Shown here: positions 27,501-42,500 of the stretch, piece after piece
Position numbering within the stretch: the first letter of the stretch is position 1
How the letters are laid out: every line of letters starts with the position of its first letter
Assembly (NCBI GenBank): GCA_024305405.1
Contig: JAKNDB010000102.1
Location: forward strand, 1-64,000
Length of the DNA stretch: 64,000 nucleotides
Source: Dirofilaria immitis
Taxonomy: Eukaryota > Nematoda > Chromadorea > Rhabditida > Onchocercidae
Reading direction: 5' to 3'
The notes under the pieces: model-generated
The model's database searches: none
What the model was told of the DNA's origin: nothing
Seen by the model: the letters and a program-made list of their open reading frames with translations, nothing else
Program-made: the position numbers and the translations under genes

Positions 27501-28001
27501 TTTAGAGATCTAAAGATACTTCAAACAATGATATCTTGGAATCTTAATTTACAACGTTTGATAGGAATTTTAGGAAACGGTATTACGGTTAATTTTAATA
27601 GTTTCTCTAATATTTTCTCTCTCACTTATCCTCCATGTTTTTTCCTTTCTAACATTCGTACGAACAATATTCATAACTAACTCCTTGTTTCATCAAATTA
27701 GATTCTCCGAATACCGCGGTTTGGTTACTTATGCAATCGATAATTTGGCTATATATCCCCTACCTGAAATAAACCAGCTATATCTTTCGACTATCATTTA
27801 TTACGATTAAATTCTCATAAATCAGTGACTCCTTTAATTTCAATCTGTTTGTTTGGATCATCAAAATGCTTTCGTAAGTGCAAACCGTTTGTTTTTGATT
27901 CTTTCAAAACTCTTGTTAATATGATATAAAAATGACTCTTATAACATCTGAATGAAAATAACATATAAATTTCAAGCCATATTTTTCAATTAAAACATTT
28001 C

Positions 28002-28054
28002 TTTGTTAGTATAAAACTAACAAACATTATAGCAATACAATTGCTATAATGTTT
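28002..28054. other. Two adjacent perfect hairpins
   Basis: The first (28002-28024) has a 9-bp stem, TTTGTTAGT/ACTAACAAA, around ATAAA. The second (28022-28054) has a 14-bp stem, AAACATTATAGCAA with its complement, around TACAA. They share three bases and so would compete. No gene is near. Confidence 0.7.
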
Positions 28055-30174
28055 TAATTCGGTATTTGAATAATCATGAAGGAAAGATATGAATTATTGA
28101 TTTTTCTTTCATATTTATAATTCTTCCAATTTTATCATTTAATAGATATAATTACATGCATAATCTGACATAATCTATTCGCTCTATGTGAAGGTTCAAT
28201 GATTTTAATCTCAATTTTTAATAGTCAAAATCGTGTGAAATATTACTCACTTCCTTACAAAATTGTTTTCTAAATAATGTCGCCTAGATAATCTATTTGG
28301 TCATATATTTTTCGAAATTTTATAGCCGATAGAATAAACGAAATAAGCTTTGAAAGATTCTTGAGATTTACTGTATCTTCGTGGTAAAATCAATTCGTTC
28401 ATCTATCCAACTAATCATTACTTACTTTCACTTTTACTTAAAATGAGCAGAAAAATGAATACAACAACTGTTTAATGTTAATAATAGTATTGTTGCTTCG
28501 ATTGATCTTGTACCATCAAAATATTTCATTAATAATTTATAGGATTTACGCGAATTTAGATTTTGAATTTATTAGTGCCTTCTACTTCACTAGTAACAAA
28601 CTGAGATTTCTTAATCGCATAAATCTTATTCATATACGAGCAAAATATGATCTGTTTACCTCTTAACTTTTTCATATAATTAGTATTTATTTTTCATAGA
28701 TTTTATTTTCATTCTTATGAACTAATTTGCTAATTGATAGCCCGACTAAACATGCACATAAAACCTATTAAATTCACATCTCAAGTTTTTTCCAGAAAAT
28801 TTACTGCGAGGATACAGTAGGTTTTCATCGGCCAATGTATTATATGAAATGGTTTAAATGCTATGATAATCATCTTTACTTTAGATTTCAATTTCATCTA
28901 TAATTTTTAATTTTGTTTTGCTCCAAATGATCATCAGAGATAAATGTCAGCAATATTATTTCCGATATGTATAAACGCGTGAATTTATGTACATGTAGGT
29001 GTAGGTGTGAATAGATATTGATATCATCAAAAATTCATCAGATCAATCAAGCATTGGCAAATAACATGAATATTTATTAAATGAGCGCAAGTAATGTTTT
29101 TCGATTTTCTTATAAATAGTTTGCGAAGAAGTGAGTACGATAAAAAGTAAAGATTGAAAGTGGTGCCGAATAGATTTTTATATAAAAATATAAAAGGTGA
29201 GAAATAAATTGTTAAACTAATTGGCAAATAAACTAGAGAACAATATCTTTGTATGTATCAATCATGTGATCTATCGGCGCTAAATAATTATTTTCATCAA
29301 TTTGCATTTCACAGATACGAATGTATAATGACAATTATTGGTGGATTTTTTTCTGGAGGAATTATACAATGATTTGAATATAATAAATCTTTTATAATCA
29401 TTTGACAAAATCAGATAGCAAAAAAGATAAAATTGAAAACTTCAATCAAAAGAATTAATCTCTCAGCATATATCATTATTATTTTACATAAAACAGTACA
29501 GTGATATCCAAGATAAGTGTTGATATTGATTAAACTCGAAAGAAGTGTTGACATTGTTGATATTCAAGAAAAGTAGCATCATTTATAATTAACGATTTCG
29601 GATGAAAAGTTATCACATCCTTTGTATCGATTTTTGCATCTTCTCCATTTCCAGTGCTTAGTTATTAGAACTTTTGTCCACAAAAGAATCAAATTTTAGC
29701 ATCACTGGGCAAATGCTCCCTTTTAGACCAAATGACGCAATTTGACCTAATCAATAGCATATTTCAGAAAAAATTATATAAAGGTATCTTTTATTATTCG
29801 AAATAGCATTCACTATTCTTATCATTTGTATCTAGGATATGTGCACATCTGTTTTCTGGACATACATCTGTATCCAAGATACATAAGCACCTGCATCTAG
29901 CATATATACTTCCTCTATCCTTGCTCGATTGTTTAGTATCTTGATGCTCACTATTACTTCTCGATAGAAAGCCAACCTAAATCAAGAGTAGCGGCAGTCA
30001 TCAAATCACCTCTTTTTGACCTTTGGCTTCTTAGAAAAATTGTATAAATTTTATTATTTATCTTTATTCTATGTCTTCAGTTCCACTATTTATTTGAATC
30101 TTTATTGTCTGGATGAATTCAGAAAAGATAAATTTTAATGCTCGGGAAAATATGAATAACTGATTTCGTAGCAT

Positions 30175-30480
30175 CTAATTTTAATTTAATAATCAGTTTT
30201 ACTCTACCATTTCCAGATTTTAAAATATTTTAAAATGATAAGGAATCCACATTGTTCAAAATTTCATGTAATTTTGGATTCAAACAATTATTAATACTAT
30301 TGCATATATCTTCAATTTTCATCATATTGGGCTATTGAGTGAGTATTAATCTTATTTAGATAAAATTGCATTCTTACATAATGTATCATTTTAGAGAAAA
30401 TATTTAATACGCTTCAAGATTGTTTAAAATTTTAAAATCTGGAAATGGTAGAGTAAAAGTCATTATTAAATTAAAATTAG
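30175..30480. mobile_element. Terminal-inverted-repeat element, MITE-like
   Basis: Arms of about 58-60 nt at 30175-30234 and 30423-30480 are near-perfect reverse complements. Both contain TTTTACTCTACCATTTCCAG followed by ATTTTAAAAT, and start CTAATTTTAATTTAATAAT. About 190 nt of AT-rich DNA without a coding region lies between them. The total of 306 bp, the outward inverted ends and the lack of a transposase fit a miniature inverted-repeat transposable element. Further genomic copies would be needed to prove it. Confidence 0.65.
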
Positions 30481-32154
30481 AAAGAATGTCATTGGTACCG
30501 TATAGAATGAGATTAAATTTAAGAAAAACAAATGAAAAGAAAAATTCCTATGAATAATAATGGAGAAAAGTTAGGATAATACGAAATCAACGATGTAAAA
30601 TTGCATACTTTTAAAAATAATCTTTAAGTTATGTCGGAAGCCAGAAATGCTTCAGTTACTTTCTCAGAAATTTTTCGAAACCTGTACAGACAAACTTAAT
30701 TAAGTCTTCATATTAAATAAGAGAAGGGACGCATCATCATTTATCATCAAAATTTCTTGATTACAAGCATTTCCCATCAATTCAAGAAATGAACCAAATT
30801 ATCTGTAATCAGTTAGACTTCACAAGAATTTACGATTATTATAAACACAGTATCGTGCCTATACAAAGGTTAAATCAAATGCGCAAATGCGGGAATCATA
30901 AGCACGAGTACAAAAATAACAAAGACACGAATATCTTATTGCCTACTGAGATGATTGTATAACTAGATAAAAATCCAAATGAATAAATATCATCTACAAT
31001 ATAACCACGCTACATAATACTATAATTAAATGAAACTTATCCTTCCATCAACGATCAAGCTATTTTCTATTCCATAAGCTCTTTTACACAGTTAAAGAAG
31101 CTTTTTCGAAAGAAAAAAAATTTTATTTTATTTTTGAATAATATCTTCGACCAAATGTTCCTCCACTTATCGATCCTTTCCTTTATCATTCAATGATTAA
31201 TTACTTTCCGATTTGTTCTTATAATTATCAAACAAAACTATTTAAAATAAGTACAAGACTTAATGGATTTATTCTATGAGGCGGATTTTTCGATTAAACT
31301 TGGTCAATTATTTGATTAAAAGTTAATCTATTGTTTGACTATTGTTCTTTCTTCTAAATTACATCGAGATCATAGCTATCAGTTCAAAAAGAAATTGTTG
31401 ATTTTTTTGCTTAATATTTAATTTTCAAATATACGGCTCATTTAATTTTTTCATTTACGTTATCAACTGCGCGTTACACATCCATTTGCATACAAATTTA
31501 GTGGTTATGCAAATGACAAAGTGAAAGAATAGAATTTCGAAAGATGAAAAAGTGAAAATATAGAGATGAAAAAATAAGAGAAATTACATAAAGTATGTTG
31601 GAAAAAAATATATATATTGGGATATAAGTACTATTACTATTTGATCCTATAAATACGTGGGTAAATCTTATAAACACACATGTTGTCCATTTTTGTCCAA
31701 TAATAATATCTGATCATTGAAGAGCAAAACTGTCATTCTTCCACAGCTTTTAAATGATCAAAATATAATTTTATGAGATAAATTCGATTCAGATCACGAT
31801 TTGCCTATCTTCTTTTAGTTAATTTTAGTATGATAATCATCTACCAAATATTGCGGCAATCAATTGTCACAATATTTTTCATAAACATTAAAGAATTGAT
31901 AATAATTACAGCGCCGGATTTTCTCTTGCTACAAATATCTAATATCATATTTCTTTCTTTTTTCATGTAAAATTTCCAATTTAAATTTATAAAATTAAGT
32001 TAATTTGGAATAGAGAAAATTAAGAAAAAAATGAAAAAATAGGAATAAACTTTCGTAATATTTTTCTGGAAGGGGAAAAATGGAAAATTTCATTTTTTTT
32101 TTGGAATTTATCTAACTCGTTTTGAAATATGTCTATATACATGCATACATATAT

Positions 32155-32306
32155 ATGTATGTATGCATGTATGTATGTACGTATGTATGTATGTATGTTT
32201 GTATGTGTGTATGTATGTATGTATCTATGTATGTATGTATGCATGTATGTATATAATATATATACTATATGTGTATGTGTATGTGTATGTGTATGCGTAT
32301 GTATAC
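32155..32306. repeat. GTAT/GTGTAT microsatellite
   Basis: An imperfect tandem array of GTAT units with GCAT, GTAC and GTTT variants, passing into GTGTAT units at the right end. The Tyr/Met/Cys-rich and Tyr/Ile/His-rich frames on either strand here are repeat translation only. Confidence 0.9.
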
Positions 32307-32736
32307 ATAAGTATATTGGAATATGTTTAGTATGCTATTGGAAAAATATTTTATACTTATTAAGCCATCTTTTTTTCCTTAATACGTTAATATTATGGTT
32401 AATTATTCAATGTCAATGTCATATATAAGATTACTTTACATACATATATGTATATAATATATCAATTAAGAATAGTTGTGATAATTGCAGCTATTTCACA
32501 AGAAATTCCTGATAAATCATATTGAAATTTAGAATTGTAAAAAAAAATGTAAAGGGATAATCGTTATTCAAAAATCGCTAAACGATACAAGAAAAGATTA
32601 ACAAACATCACAAAATCGCTTACGTTATACAAGAAACAGATCATTCAGATGGAAACATAATCAAGATGGAAACATTTATTGAAGACATCGTAACATACAT
32701 GAACACACACATATATACACATGCATACGTACGACG

Positions 32737-32739
<3 letters not shown>

Positions 32740-32773
<34 letters not shown>
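32740..32773. repeat. CA dinucleotide microsatellite
   Basis: About 17 uninterrupted CA units, flanked by further CACAT-rich sequence. The His/Thr and Val/Cys frames across it are artefacts. Confidence 0.95.
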
Positions 32774-32777
<4 letters not shown>

Positions 32778-33566
32778 TATGCATACACATGCTTATACAC
32801 AGGAAACACACCTAAGGAAATGCACATCCACACATTGTGTATATGTTCAGCTTTTTCACTTTCCACTCGATTTCATGGGTTCGGATTGCAGTGTTTTTTC
32901 TCTTTTTTTTTTCCAAACGGTGATAAGCTTGAGTCGTATGGGCCGACATTTTGATTTATCATTTTGTTGGATCGAATTAATGTTTGTAATTTCGCTGGAT
33001 ATATTTGATTACTTATCAGAAAGCGTAATAGAAAGTCAAAGGTCACATAATTTTTATCTTTTTTTTCTATCCCTTGCTATGATTAAATAATAAATACGTA
33101 AAGTAAGAAATGAGTTCAAGAGAAGATGAAAAGGTGAAAAATTGATAAGTAACACATATAGATAAAGAGTTACACAGCAAATTGGTATGTAGAAGACATA
33201 AAAATATAATACGTTTACATTAGGCTTTTCATGTTCTTAATTTATCTTCCAAGCGTTTTGTGAATTATTGATTGTTTGGTATAATTTCATTTTAAATGCA
33301 AACTTCGATCTTTTTTCAGATTTGATTAAAATGAAGAAACTTTATTTTCATCAACTGCTTTTGTATTTGTTTAGAAACTAAAACACAAGACAATACAATG
33401 AAACACAGTATCAACGCAAAAAGAATTCTAATACTATCCATCGCATTTTGTTTCGAATTATTGTTGTCAACTAAATCTTGCTATAACAATAAATAGATTG
33501 TTGGAATAGCTACAAAAACATCGAAAAACGAAAAAGAACAAGCCAAAAGTGGAAGGTGAAGAATAA

Positions 33567-36500
33567 ATGGATCGTGCCAAAAGACGTTTAGTGTCAGCAT
33601 TGGATGGTTTCAGGAATCAACATAAATCTGAAATGGACCTGGATGAAAAGATAACCGCCGAGAATGTTTGCTTAACTGGAGTAAGTGATGCGCGATAAAT
33701 CTTTCTGAGCCTTATGAAATATTCCTGGAGAGAAGAGGCATATTTGGGCGCTATTAAAAAAATCTTCAGTTTTTGTATTATTGAAGAAAAGGTAGCACTA
33801 AATCACTACTACTGCTATTTTATGACTCATTATGGATTGACGACTTTGCGTATTTTGTAATTTGTTCTATTGGAATCTTATCACTTGTTTTGAAGTGTAA
33901 ATTAAAACTGTTCTCCAAGTCCATCTTTTTTGTTTCAGACAGATAATGCACAATTAAATAATTTATGAGGATTTCATAACTCGTATCTTTTAAAATACTC
34001 TCAAGCTTTTAACATTTCGAAAATCACAAAATTTCGGCAGTATTTTGTGAAATTATGTTTTATATTTTAAATCTAAACCTTGAAATCATTTCATTAATTA
34101 AAGTAAGGACGAGCTAATATAGGCAGACATGTTTTTGATTAGTATCAAATTTACCGTAAATAGTAAAAGCAATTTTCGGGCATTTTTAGATCGTGAGGCA
34201 TGGTTTTCCAGACGACCCGCGATGTATGGCCTATGATACCGTGCAACGATTGTTAGCTATAGGTACCGGTCATGGAGTAATCAGAATTATTGGAGGCATC
34301 GGGGTGGATTACTGTTTGAAGCATGAATCAGATGCTGCTGTGCTTCATATACAATTTTTGATGAATGAAGTATGTTTTACCATTTTCCTCATTATTTTTG
34401 TTAACTTTAAATCTTGGTTGATCAAATACAGGAGATTTTTATTAAATTTAAGTGATTTTATCAGCTATAATTAAAATTTTTTTCCTGTTGGTATTTTTGA
34501 TAATAAATTATCTTTCTCGTCAGATTTTAGAACTGGTCTGAATAAGAACTTTTTTTTTCAGTGATTGTTGCAAGTTAATCAAGCATAAGAAATAGATGAG
34601 AAGAATATCATTAGTGGTTGTTTGATGAACAACGGTATAATTTGAGACCTAGAGCCAGTAAACAATAAATCACTTAAACAAACAACAAAAATGCAACCCG
34701 AATTAAGCAATCATTAAAGAAAACGAGAGCGTGAATACCTAAAAAAATGCACAAATAAAATTAAGGATTTGATGCATAGCTGATTATTCTAAAACACTAA
34801 GAAATCAAAAATCAGAATTTTAAGATATAAGAATAAACATGTTGAAAAATGATAGTATATTAGTAGATTATTTCTTTTCATTTGTTTCGAAGTTTTATTA
34901 GAACATAAAAAGTTGCTTTGAGAAAATATCTGAAGTTTTATAGTGATTGGAGAAGGCTATATGAAAAAAGCATAAAGAAGGATTATAAGTTCAGATATAT
35001 ATTTTACTCTCAGTGACTTTTGTCCAATCAAAGTTAATTCAGAATCTGTTTCTTGCATTTGTATTTATTTTTTCTCTCACAAAGTCTATTAAATATCCAT
35101 TAATATTGCGGAATCACAGTTGATTTCGAAAAAGTATCACAATTGTATTATAATTTTTTGTTGCCTTCAATAGAAGTATGATATAGAGTAAAAGTGTAAA
35201 AAAACAATATATGAAAGCAGAAATGGAAGATAGACATAAACAGTAGAAATGAAAATAAAAAAGGGATAGTCATTTTTTTCAGGGGCACTAGTTACTGCAT
35301 GTTATGATGACTTGATACATTTGTGGAACTTCCGACAGAAGGTAAGAGGAGCATTTTTTGTTCGAAGGAATATTGGTAATTCCACTTTGTTAGAATTTTT
35401 GGAATATTAATGGAAAATTTACGATTAAAATTGGAAAATTTTTAACAATTTTTCGCTGTATGTGTGTAAAAATTGAATGGTTTTCAGGTACCAGGAGTGT
35501 TGCACAGTATACAATTAACAAAGGAGCAAATCACTTGTATCAGCCATTCTTTTCAAAACAAATGGCTTTATTTGGGAACCGAACGTGGCAATGTATATTT
35601 TATTAATATAGCAACGTTTACTTTATCCAATTACACTATCAATTGGAACAAAGCAATTGATTTGTAAGTTTACTCGTTTTTTTTTCATTCCGTGCATAAT
35701 TAAAATTTATTCACTATTTTTATAGGAACGTACATTTCTTTTTCATTAAATAATTTCTTGTTTAGTTTTTATACATTATTTAAATTGTTGGAATTTTCCG
35801 ATATATTTTAAATGAGAAATAAAAGCATGAATTGTGATTAAAGCAGATTGCATTCAAACATTAAATAACTCCACATTTGTGATTCTATTCTTTATAAGAG
35901 GATCAGTGATGCCTGGATTTTTGAGATTCGAAAAGATACCTGTTTCATTTTTACAAAGATTTTGCTAAAAGCCTATTTATGCTAGAACTAACCATTCTGT
36001 ATTATTCTTTAATGTTCATTCTTTTTTATGTACGAGTCATCAGACGTCTCTCTTATGCGCATGTCAACTTATTTTTGAAAAATCATTATTTGTAAAAATG
36101 AGAAATAACTTTAAAAACGACAATTCTTTTACAAAAAAAAGTTTTTTACTATTAATATACGAATTGTCAAATTTTAGTTTTCAAAGTTCAATATTCAAAT
36201 TCTCATTTGTAGCTCAGGATCAGTTTATATATTAGAATATATGTTTTTAATTAATCATTTGCGAGAATGAATATGTTTTTCTCATCATGAATTTCCATTT
36301 CCATTTCTACTGATGATATATTCGTAGTTTAGAGGTGTTCGTACTCATCCTGGTAGTGTGAAAGCTATTTCTACTTGCCCTACTGAACTTTCGAAATTAT
36401 TGCTTCTATACGAGAAAGGGATGGTTGTGTTATGGAATCTTCAAACGAAGGAAGTAAGCGGTTATTTTTAAAAATTAATTTTTGTTCAAATTTTTATGTT

Positions 36501-39500
36501 TTTTATAAATATAGGGAAGAAATTTAATTGTTTTAAATATTGGATTTGTTCCAGGTTGATAGATTCATATCTGATCATCCGGCTCGTTGCTTTGCGTGGC
36601 ATCATGATGGTCGTCAATTCATGTGCGGTACTGCAGATGGATTTTTGTTGATTTGGAATACTCGAAAGCCTGAGGAATACGCACAGAAACTGCAGCCTCA
36701 CGGGCAAAAGTGTAGTCCTATTACTCAGGTGTCTTTTTTTTTTTAATTTTTATGAAATCGGAAAAAGTGCAAAATTTTCACTATTTTACATCCTAATATT
36801 TATGAGAAATATGGTTGTTTCATCTTTTTTTTCCAGTTTACAATAACTTATTTGTATTTAGGTTGATTGGAAGCATTCATCAGATGGAGAACAGTTAATT
36901 GTTTTCAGTGGCGGTCAGTATCTTAATTCATTTTTAGTACTCTTCCTTAAAGTCTTTTCAAAGCTTACTCCAAACAATTAATTAAGAATTCCAATTTTCC
37001 AGGTATGTCACTAGAAACTGATCTACTACCCGCTTTGACTATAATGAGAGCATCAAAATCGGTTACGGTTTTGGAACTAGATCATCCTTTGATAACTTTT
37101 GCATCTCTGAATGCTTCACCGTATAGCAGTGTATCACAGCAACCTTCTAGTGTCGCAATACTTATGAAACATGACTTGCTTGTTATCGATCTTACTATTC
37201 CAGGGTGATTTCATTTATTTACTTATTTATGCACGAGTCACTATTTACATAACGATTTGCAAGTAATAGTAGACTTTGGATCAGCTCTAGTTTTTCTTAT
37301 CATCGTGAAGCCTTGAACTTCAAATATGAACTCTAAGACAAGTGCGAAATATCTCAATTTTTTAGATTTTTTTCGTCCTTTCTCATTTCCAGTGCATAAG
37401 GTAATGATTTATTATGTGGTCGAAACTTTCTTAACAAAAAATTTTTGTCGGTCAGGAAGAATTTTAATTTTGATTATTATTCCAAACGGCAAATAATTTT
37501 AGTTACCCATGCCACGAAAATGTCAGTCCTATGGATATTCATGAATCACGGGTGCGATGCATATATTATTTTTCTAATTGTCCGCTTGATTTACTTGGTG
37601 CTCTAGCACTTGTTGGTTCGAAACAGCGACGTCAAGGATTCAGTAATAAGGTTTATTCACTTTTTTCTTTTTTTTTTTTAAATTAAAACTTCCATGCGTT
37701 AACGCTTTCGAAATCTGGTTTTGCAGCCATGGCCAATCACAGGTGGAAACGGACGAGATTGTGCAATGGGTCATCAAGAATTATTACTTACGGGGTGATT
37801 TTTCTTAAATGTTAACATTTAATTATTTCCTTAGATGAGTAAAACGGTATTTTGGTAGCATTTTTTTGTATGTAGAGAAAAGCAATCAATGACACCAGTT
37901 TAGTATTCGCAAGCTTTTAGTATATAACAGACATGGTATGGCTTCGTTAGAATTTCTTTGTTAAGCATTATTGAAACGCTATTCGTATTTCGATAATCAA
38001 ATTGTTTCAATTTATTCATTCAACAATCTAAATTTTTGTTATATAGAATAGTAGGCTTATAATTAATTTAAGGTTCCATTTATTGCAGCCATGAGGATGG
38101 ATCAATAAAATTCTGGCAGGCCTCAGGTGAACACTTGCAAATTTTGTACAAGTTAAAAAGTGGACGACATTTCGAAGGAAATGAAGGATTGGAATCTCAT
38201 CAAACATCACATGCCGTCACGATGATTGAATTATGTTTGGATTCACGACTACTACTGGTTGCTGGACAAAGCGGACAGCTAACACTGTTTCGTTTCGTCA
38301 AAACCGAAAATGCTCATGAAATTACTGTAAGAGCGAAAATTTTCAAATTTAAATAGTTACGGTATCGAAAGAGAAAATATATTCTTTAGTTACATTTCAT
38401 TTGTAGATTGCTAGCAAATTAACAAATCTTAAAATACATAGATTTTTTTCATTTTTGAATATTTTCGAAATTAAAATTGTTCTGATGACATTATTTCCAT
38501 ATTCTTTCAGGTGATTAATATCCCTTCTATATTTCCTTTTTATCGAGCAACATGGAATTGGTTAAAACATCTCCAAAGAGAGAATTGAAGAGGCAAGGAA
38601 CTGCAATCTCAGTGGAATCAAATAGCACAGATACCAGTGAAGGTAGTACGCATGATGGTTACTTTCCATTGAAAGTAAGGGGTGGTGTGCTCAGAAAATT
38701 TGCAGGATATCAGGTAAATATGGATGATATATATATACATATATACGTTACATTTTTGATCTCTTAATTTAATATACGAAATCATTGCTCAATTTTCATT
38801 TCCATTTCTTTTATTATTTGAAAATTTACTTCTAATATGCTATCAATAAAATACTAACTTTAGCCAGATTTGGTATGCATGATTCCATGGAGGAATATAT
38901 CACAGCCAGAAACAATTACAGCGATGGCTCTTAATTCAGCTTACGGAATTATCGCTCTCGGTTTGATCTTTTATTTTTTTTTTTATTGTATATAAAATCC
39001 CTTCTTGGGATAGTAGACAATTTACGAAGCCCTCTGAGAGAGTGTGCAGCAAATTTTCTTCCCTTTCTCGTTTTTTCTCCAGATTTTCTGGTTTCGTACA
39101 GCCGGAAATAATAGAATGCTTCAGGTAAAAAACGATGAACACAATTATATATATAATCGATAACTTAGTCCATCATTCGGAGGCATGCTAGTGAACGATC
39201 TTGTTCCTATAGTGATTTTCAAGTTTCAGAAGAATTTACAAAATGGTTCTATCCGAAACTCTAAGCTAACTCGTTTCAAAAATAATTTTACTTAAATTCA
39301 ACTGATGCTGATAAGCGATGCCATTTTTTTGAACTTTGTTAATCAAATCAAAATATTTATATAAAGAAGCCTATTCATCAATCCAATATCTTCAGGTACA
39401 TCGATGAGTTTAACTCTAATTGATTTGGTGCAATACGTCATAATATGTTCTTGGTCAGTCGCTGATCTGTATGTTTCACAGCACTCGACGCCAATATTGC

Positions 39501-42500
39501 TTAGTCAAAACAGCAACTCAAGCCAATACGATGTTTGTATTTTGGAAATTAAGTTCTAGATTTTTCGAGTAATTCTTATGGATTTAAAAAATAAGAACAT
39601 GAATTTAATATTCGATTGCTTCAAGTATTTTCTTAGTTGTAGTTTGTCATGATAATTTATTATCGATACTTTAAATGAAGAACTTAAGTCAGTTTGTTAG
39701 CAGTTTGAGCTGCGAAAGTATTATAATTCGAGACATACTGTTTTGTGTATGAAAGAAAATAGGAAATATAAAAGACAAACAGCAAGTAAGTAATTGAAAG
39801 AGAAAAGATTCTTTTCTCTTTCATTGATCAGTTTAATAATTCCTAAATGTTTGTTTGCTTATGCAGTAGTAGTACTTGCGTACTGTTGCCGTTGTTAATG
39901 TTTTGTATTCCTAATTTCCTTGCACTTATTTTCCTTTAGTATTCTTTTGATATTCAAATGAACGCGTACGAACCTATCTAGTGAAGATCTTAACAATATC
40001 TAAAAATTGGACGTAAATGGCAGATAGCTTGATAAGTTGAACGATATCACTTACTTATACTTTAGTCATGAACGAATAAATTGATGCCGGCTGAATGACA
40101 TAAAGACTGGGAGTTATTTCGTAACGAGCATCAAAAAATGGGTTAATAGTAAATACTGATAAGTTTAAGTTTACGGCCCTGTACTCATCCATGTAATTCC
40201 TAGTTATAAATGTATATTTGTTATTCTGCAACTACCAAATCGTGTTTCCCAATATTTTGTTGAAATATGTTCATAATAAGTTTTTTGCTATGCGAATTTT
40301 CTGTTTGCATGCAATTTCTTTGTCGTATTTGATCACTGTTTTCAGCCATTTCTCGTATCATTGCAGCAAAGGAAACTTCTGCTAGTGTCTCCGTATAATT
40401 ACTTTTGCAGACTAATGCTATGTATCCGGGAAACGTCTCACCCACATGTACTATACCAGAAGTAGTTAAAAGTATATCGCCGATACTATTGAGACCTTCC
40501 AATAAATTATCAAGTCGCCAGAAGATTTTCAAACATGTGTCATTAAGAAAAGCATTTCTTACTCATACAATAGATGGAAGTGATAAAATGAAAATGATGG
40601 AAGCCATAGCGACGGAAAATAGGAAGACGTTAAAATATGGGCATTTCTCATTGCATATTTTCGGTCGTGGGAAGTATCCACCTATGGAAGCAAAAATTCG
40701 AGATGGAAACGCATCTGTGGAAAGCAATAAAATAAGAGGGAAGATTCGCAAGAAGTTCAAGAGGTTAATGTAAATTGTTCTGTCGATAAATTTCGTAATA
40801 GAAGAAAAACTTTGGTCCGGTCATTGACGGTACATGTAGCAGCAGCTTATGATGAACAATCCAAATCAACATTATCGAAAATAATGTTAGGTAAGGGTGC
40901 ATGCATATATCATTCATTTTTCGTTTTTCGCTTCTATGATTCTGAGATAGAATAAGCAATGCAGAAATCCTAATAGGGTTTTAATAAAGGGAATGTTTTT
41001 TTGAGCATAGAATTTAGGAATAAAATATATTATCGAGGTAAAATTGTTCATTTTTGCTGCACTTGCACTCATCCTAAGTCCATAATCAAATAGGTAATAG
41101 ATTAAAGCTTATTGTGCTTCGATTATGTTACTGAGATATAAGAAAAGATATAAAAATCAAAATCTATCGTGAAAGCTTGCAGTGGCTTTTCTGTGACTGC
41201 TATGCGAATATTTTGTAGACCCTTGCTTTGTTGGAATGAAATTAAGTAATATCTTATTATTGCAAATACTTAAGAGAAAGGCGATGATTAGGATTGGTCA
41301 ATATATTTATCAAATTGGCGAAACATACTCAAAGGAGAAAGGATGAGAGTTCTGGGTCATGCTATCTTTATGCTTATGTACTATGCAGAGTGCTTCTTTG
41401 TTTGTCTATTTTATTTATTGGTGTTTTCTTTAGATCTTCTATTTTTCGCTATTTTAGTACAGTATATATAATAATAATAATTACTTTTATAGCTATACAG
41501 TAGTAACAAATAGGGTAATTTAAATAGCAATAATAAACTTAGTGTAGGATACATTCTCAAACGTAGCTTTCGAATGCAAACAACTCTTAATAGTTTGCAT
41601 TAGTTTTTAGATAAACAACTCTTTTGCAAATTAAAATTAAAAAATTTGCAAAGATTTCATTCAATTTTAAAATTAGTTGTTACGGTAGCTTCAGTGTGGA
41701 ATGAATACGAAACGTAATATGGATTCACCACCAGTTTTTGTCAGTAGCAAACCAATATTACGTGGTAATACAGATATCTCACATCTACGTCCGGATAGGC
41801 GACCGCAATTGCTAAAGTCACAATCTATTGTTGATTCAGGCTGTGAAATTAATGGTACTTGTTTTATTTTTGATTTCTCTTATGTTATACTTCTCATATT
41901 TTTTCAATGAGTGAAAATGGTGGAGTCAGATATCTAAATCTATCATATGTTGATCTTTTATTAAGCTTTGCATTTTTTTGCTTTTGTTTTTTCCATAAGT
42001 ACTGATGTTAGGATATAGAGATGAGCATGATTTCATTGGAATTTTATGTAAAAAATCCTCTAAAAATGCTCTATGAAATTTTAAGGAATTAAAGTCAATC
42101 TCTCTATCTTTGAAATTGCCAAACTGCTGATGCGAAACTCTTTTGTTATGGAAATAACCGCATTACATTTTGGCACAAATTGACTTAAATAATTTATTAT
42201 GTTCAGTTATTTGAGAGATATTTTTCTTACATACAGCAAAATCAAACATTACTGTGCATGGGATTCACAGAACATTAGCTATTACATATTATTGCTTCGG
42301 AGGCTTTAGTTGTTCAATAAGATGTATTTTGAAGATAATCCAAAAATTTTATACATATATTATTTTTCACATTGATTAATTGATGATATTTTCTCATCTT
42401 TTAAAACAGACTTCATGTGAGCGGCGTTTCGGAAATTCTAAATATTCTTTTGAAATTCTGGCAGTTCTGGATAGCTTATTAATTTTTTGTTTTTTTTCGT

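Noticed and set aside
32020..32866. Tyr/Ile/His/Thr- and Met/Tyr/Val/Cys-rich frames on both strands
   Set aside because: These are translations of the GTAT and CA microsatellites.
40221..40760. Minus-strand frames inside tom-1
   Set aside because: They are antisense to the long tomosyn exon, which has consistent splice sites and continues the family reading on the plus strand.
41294..41503. 69-codon plus-strand frame with hydrophobic stretch in a tom-1 intron
   Set aside because: No splice sites place it in the tomosyn frame and its composition fits AT-rich intron.
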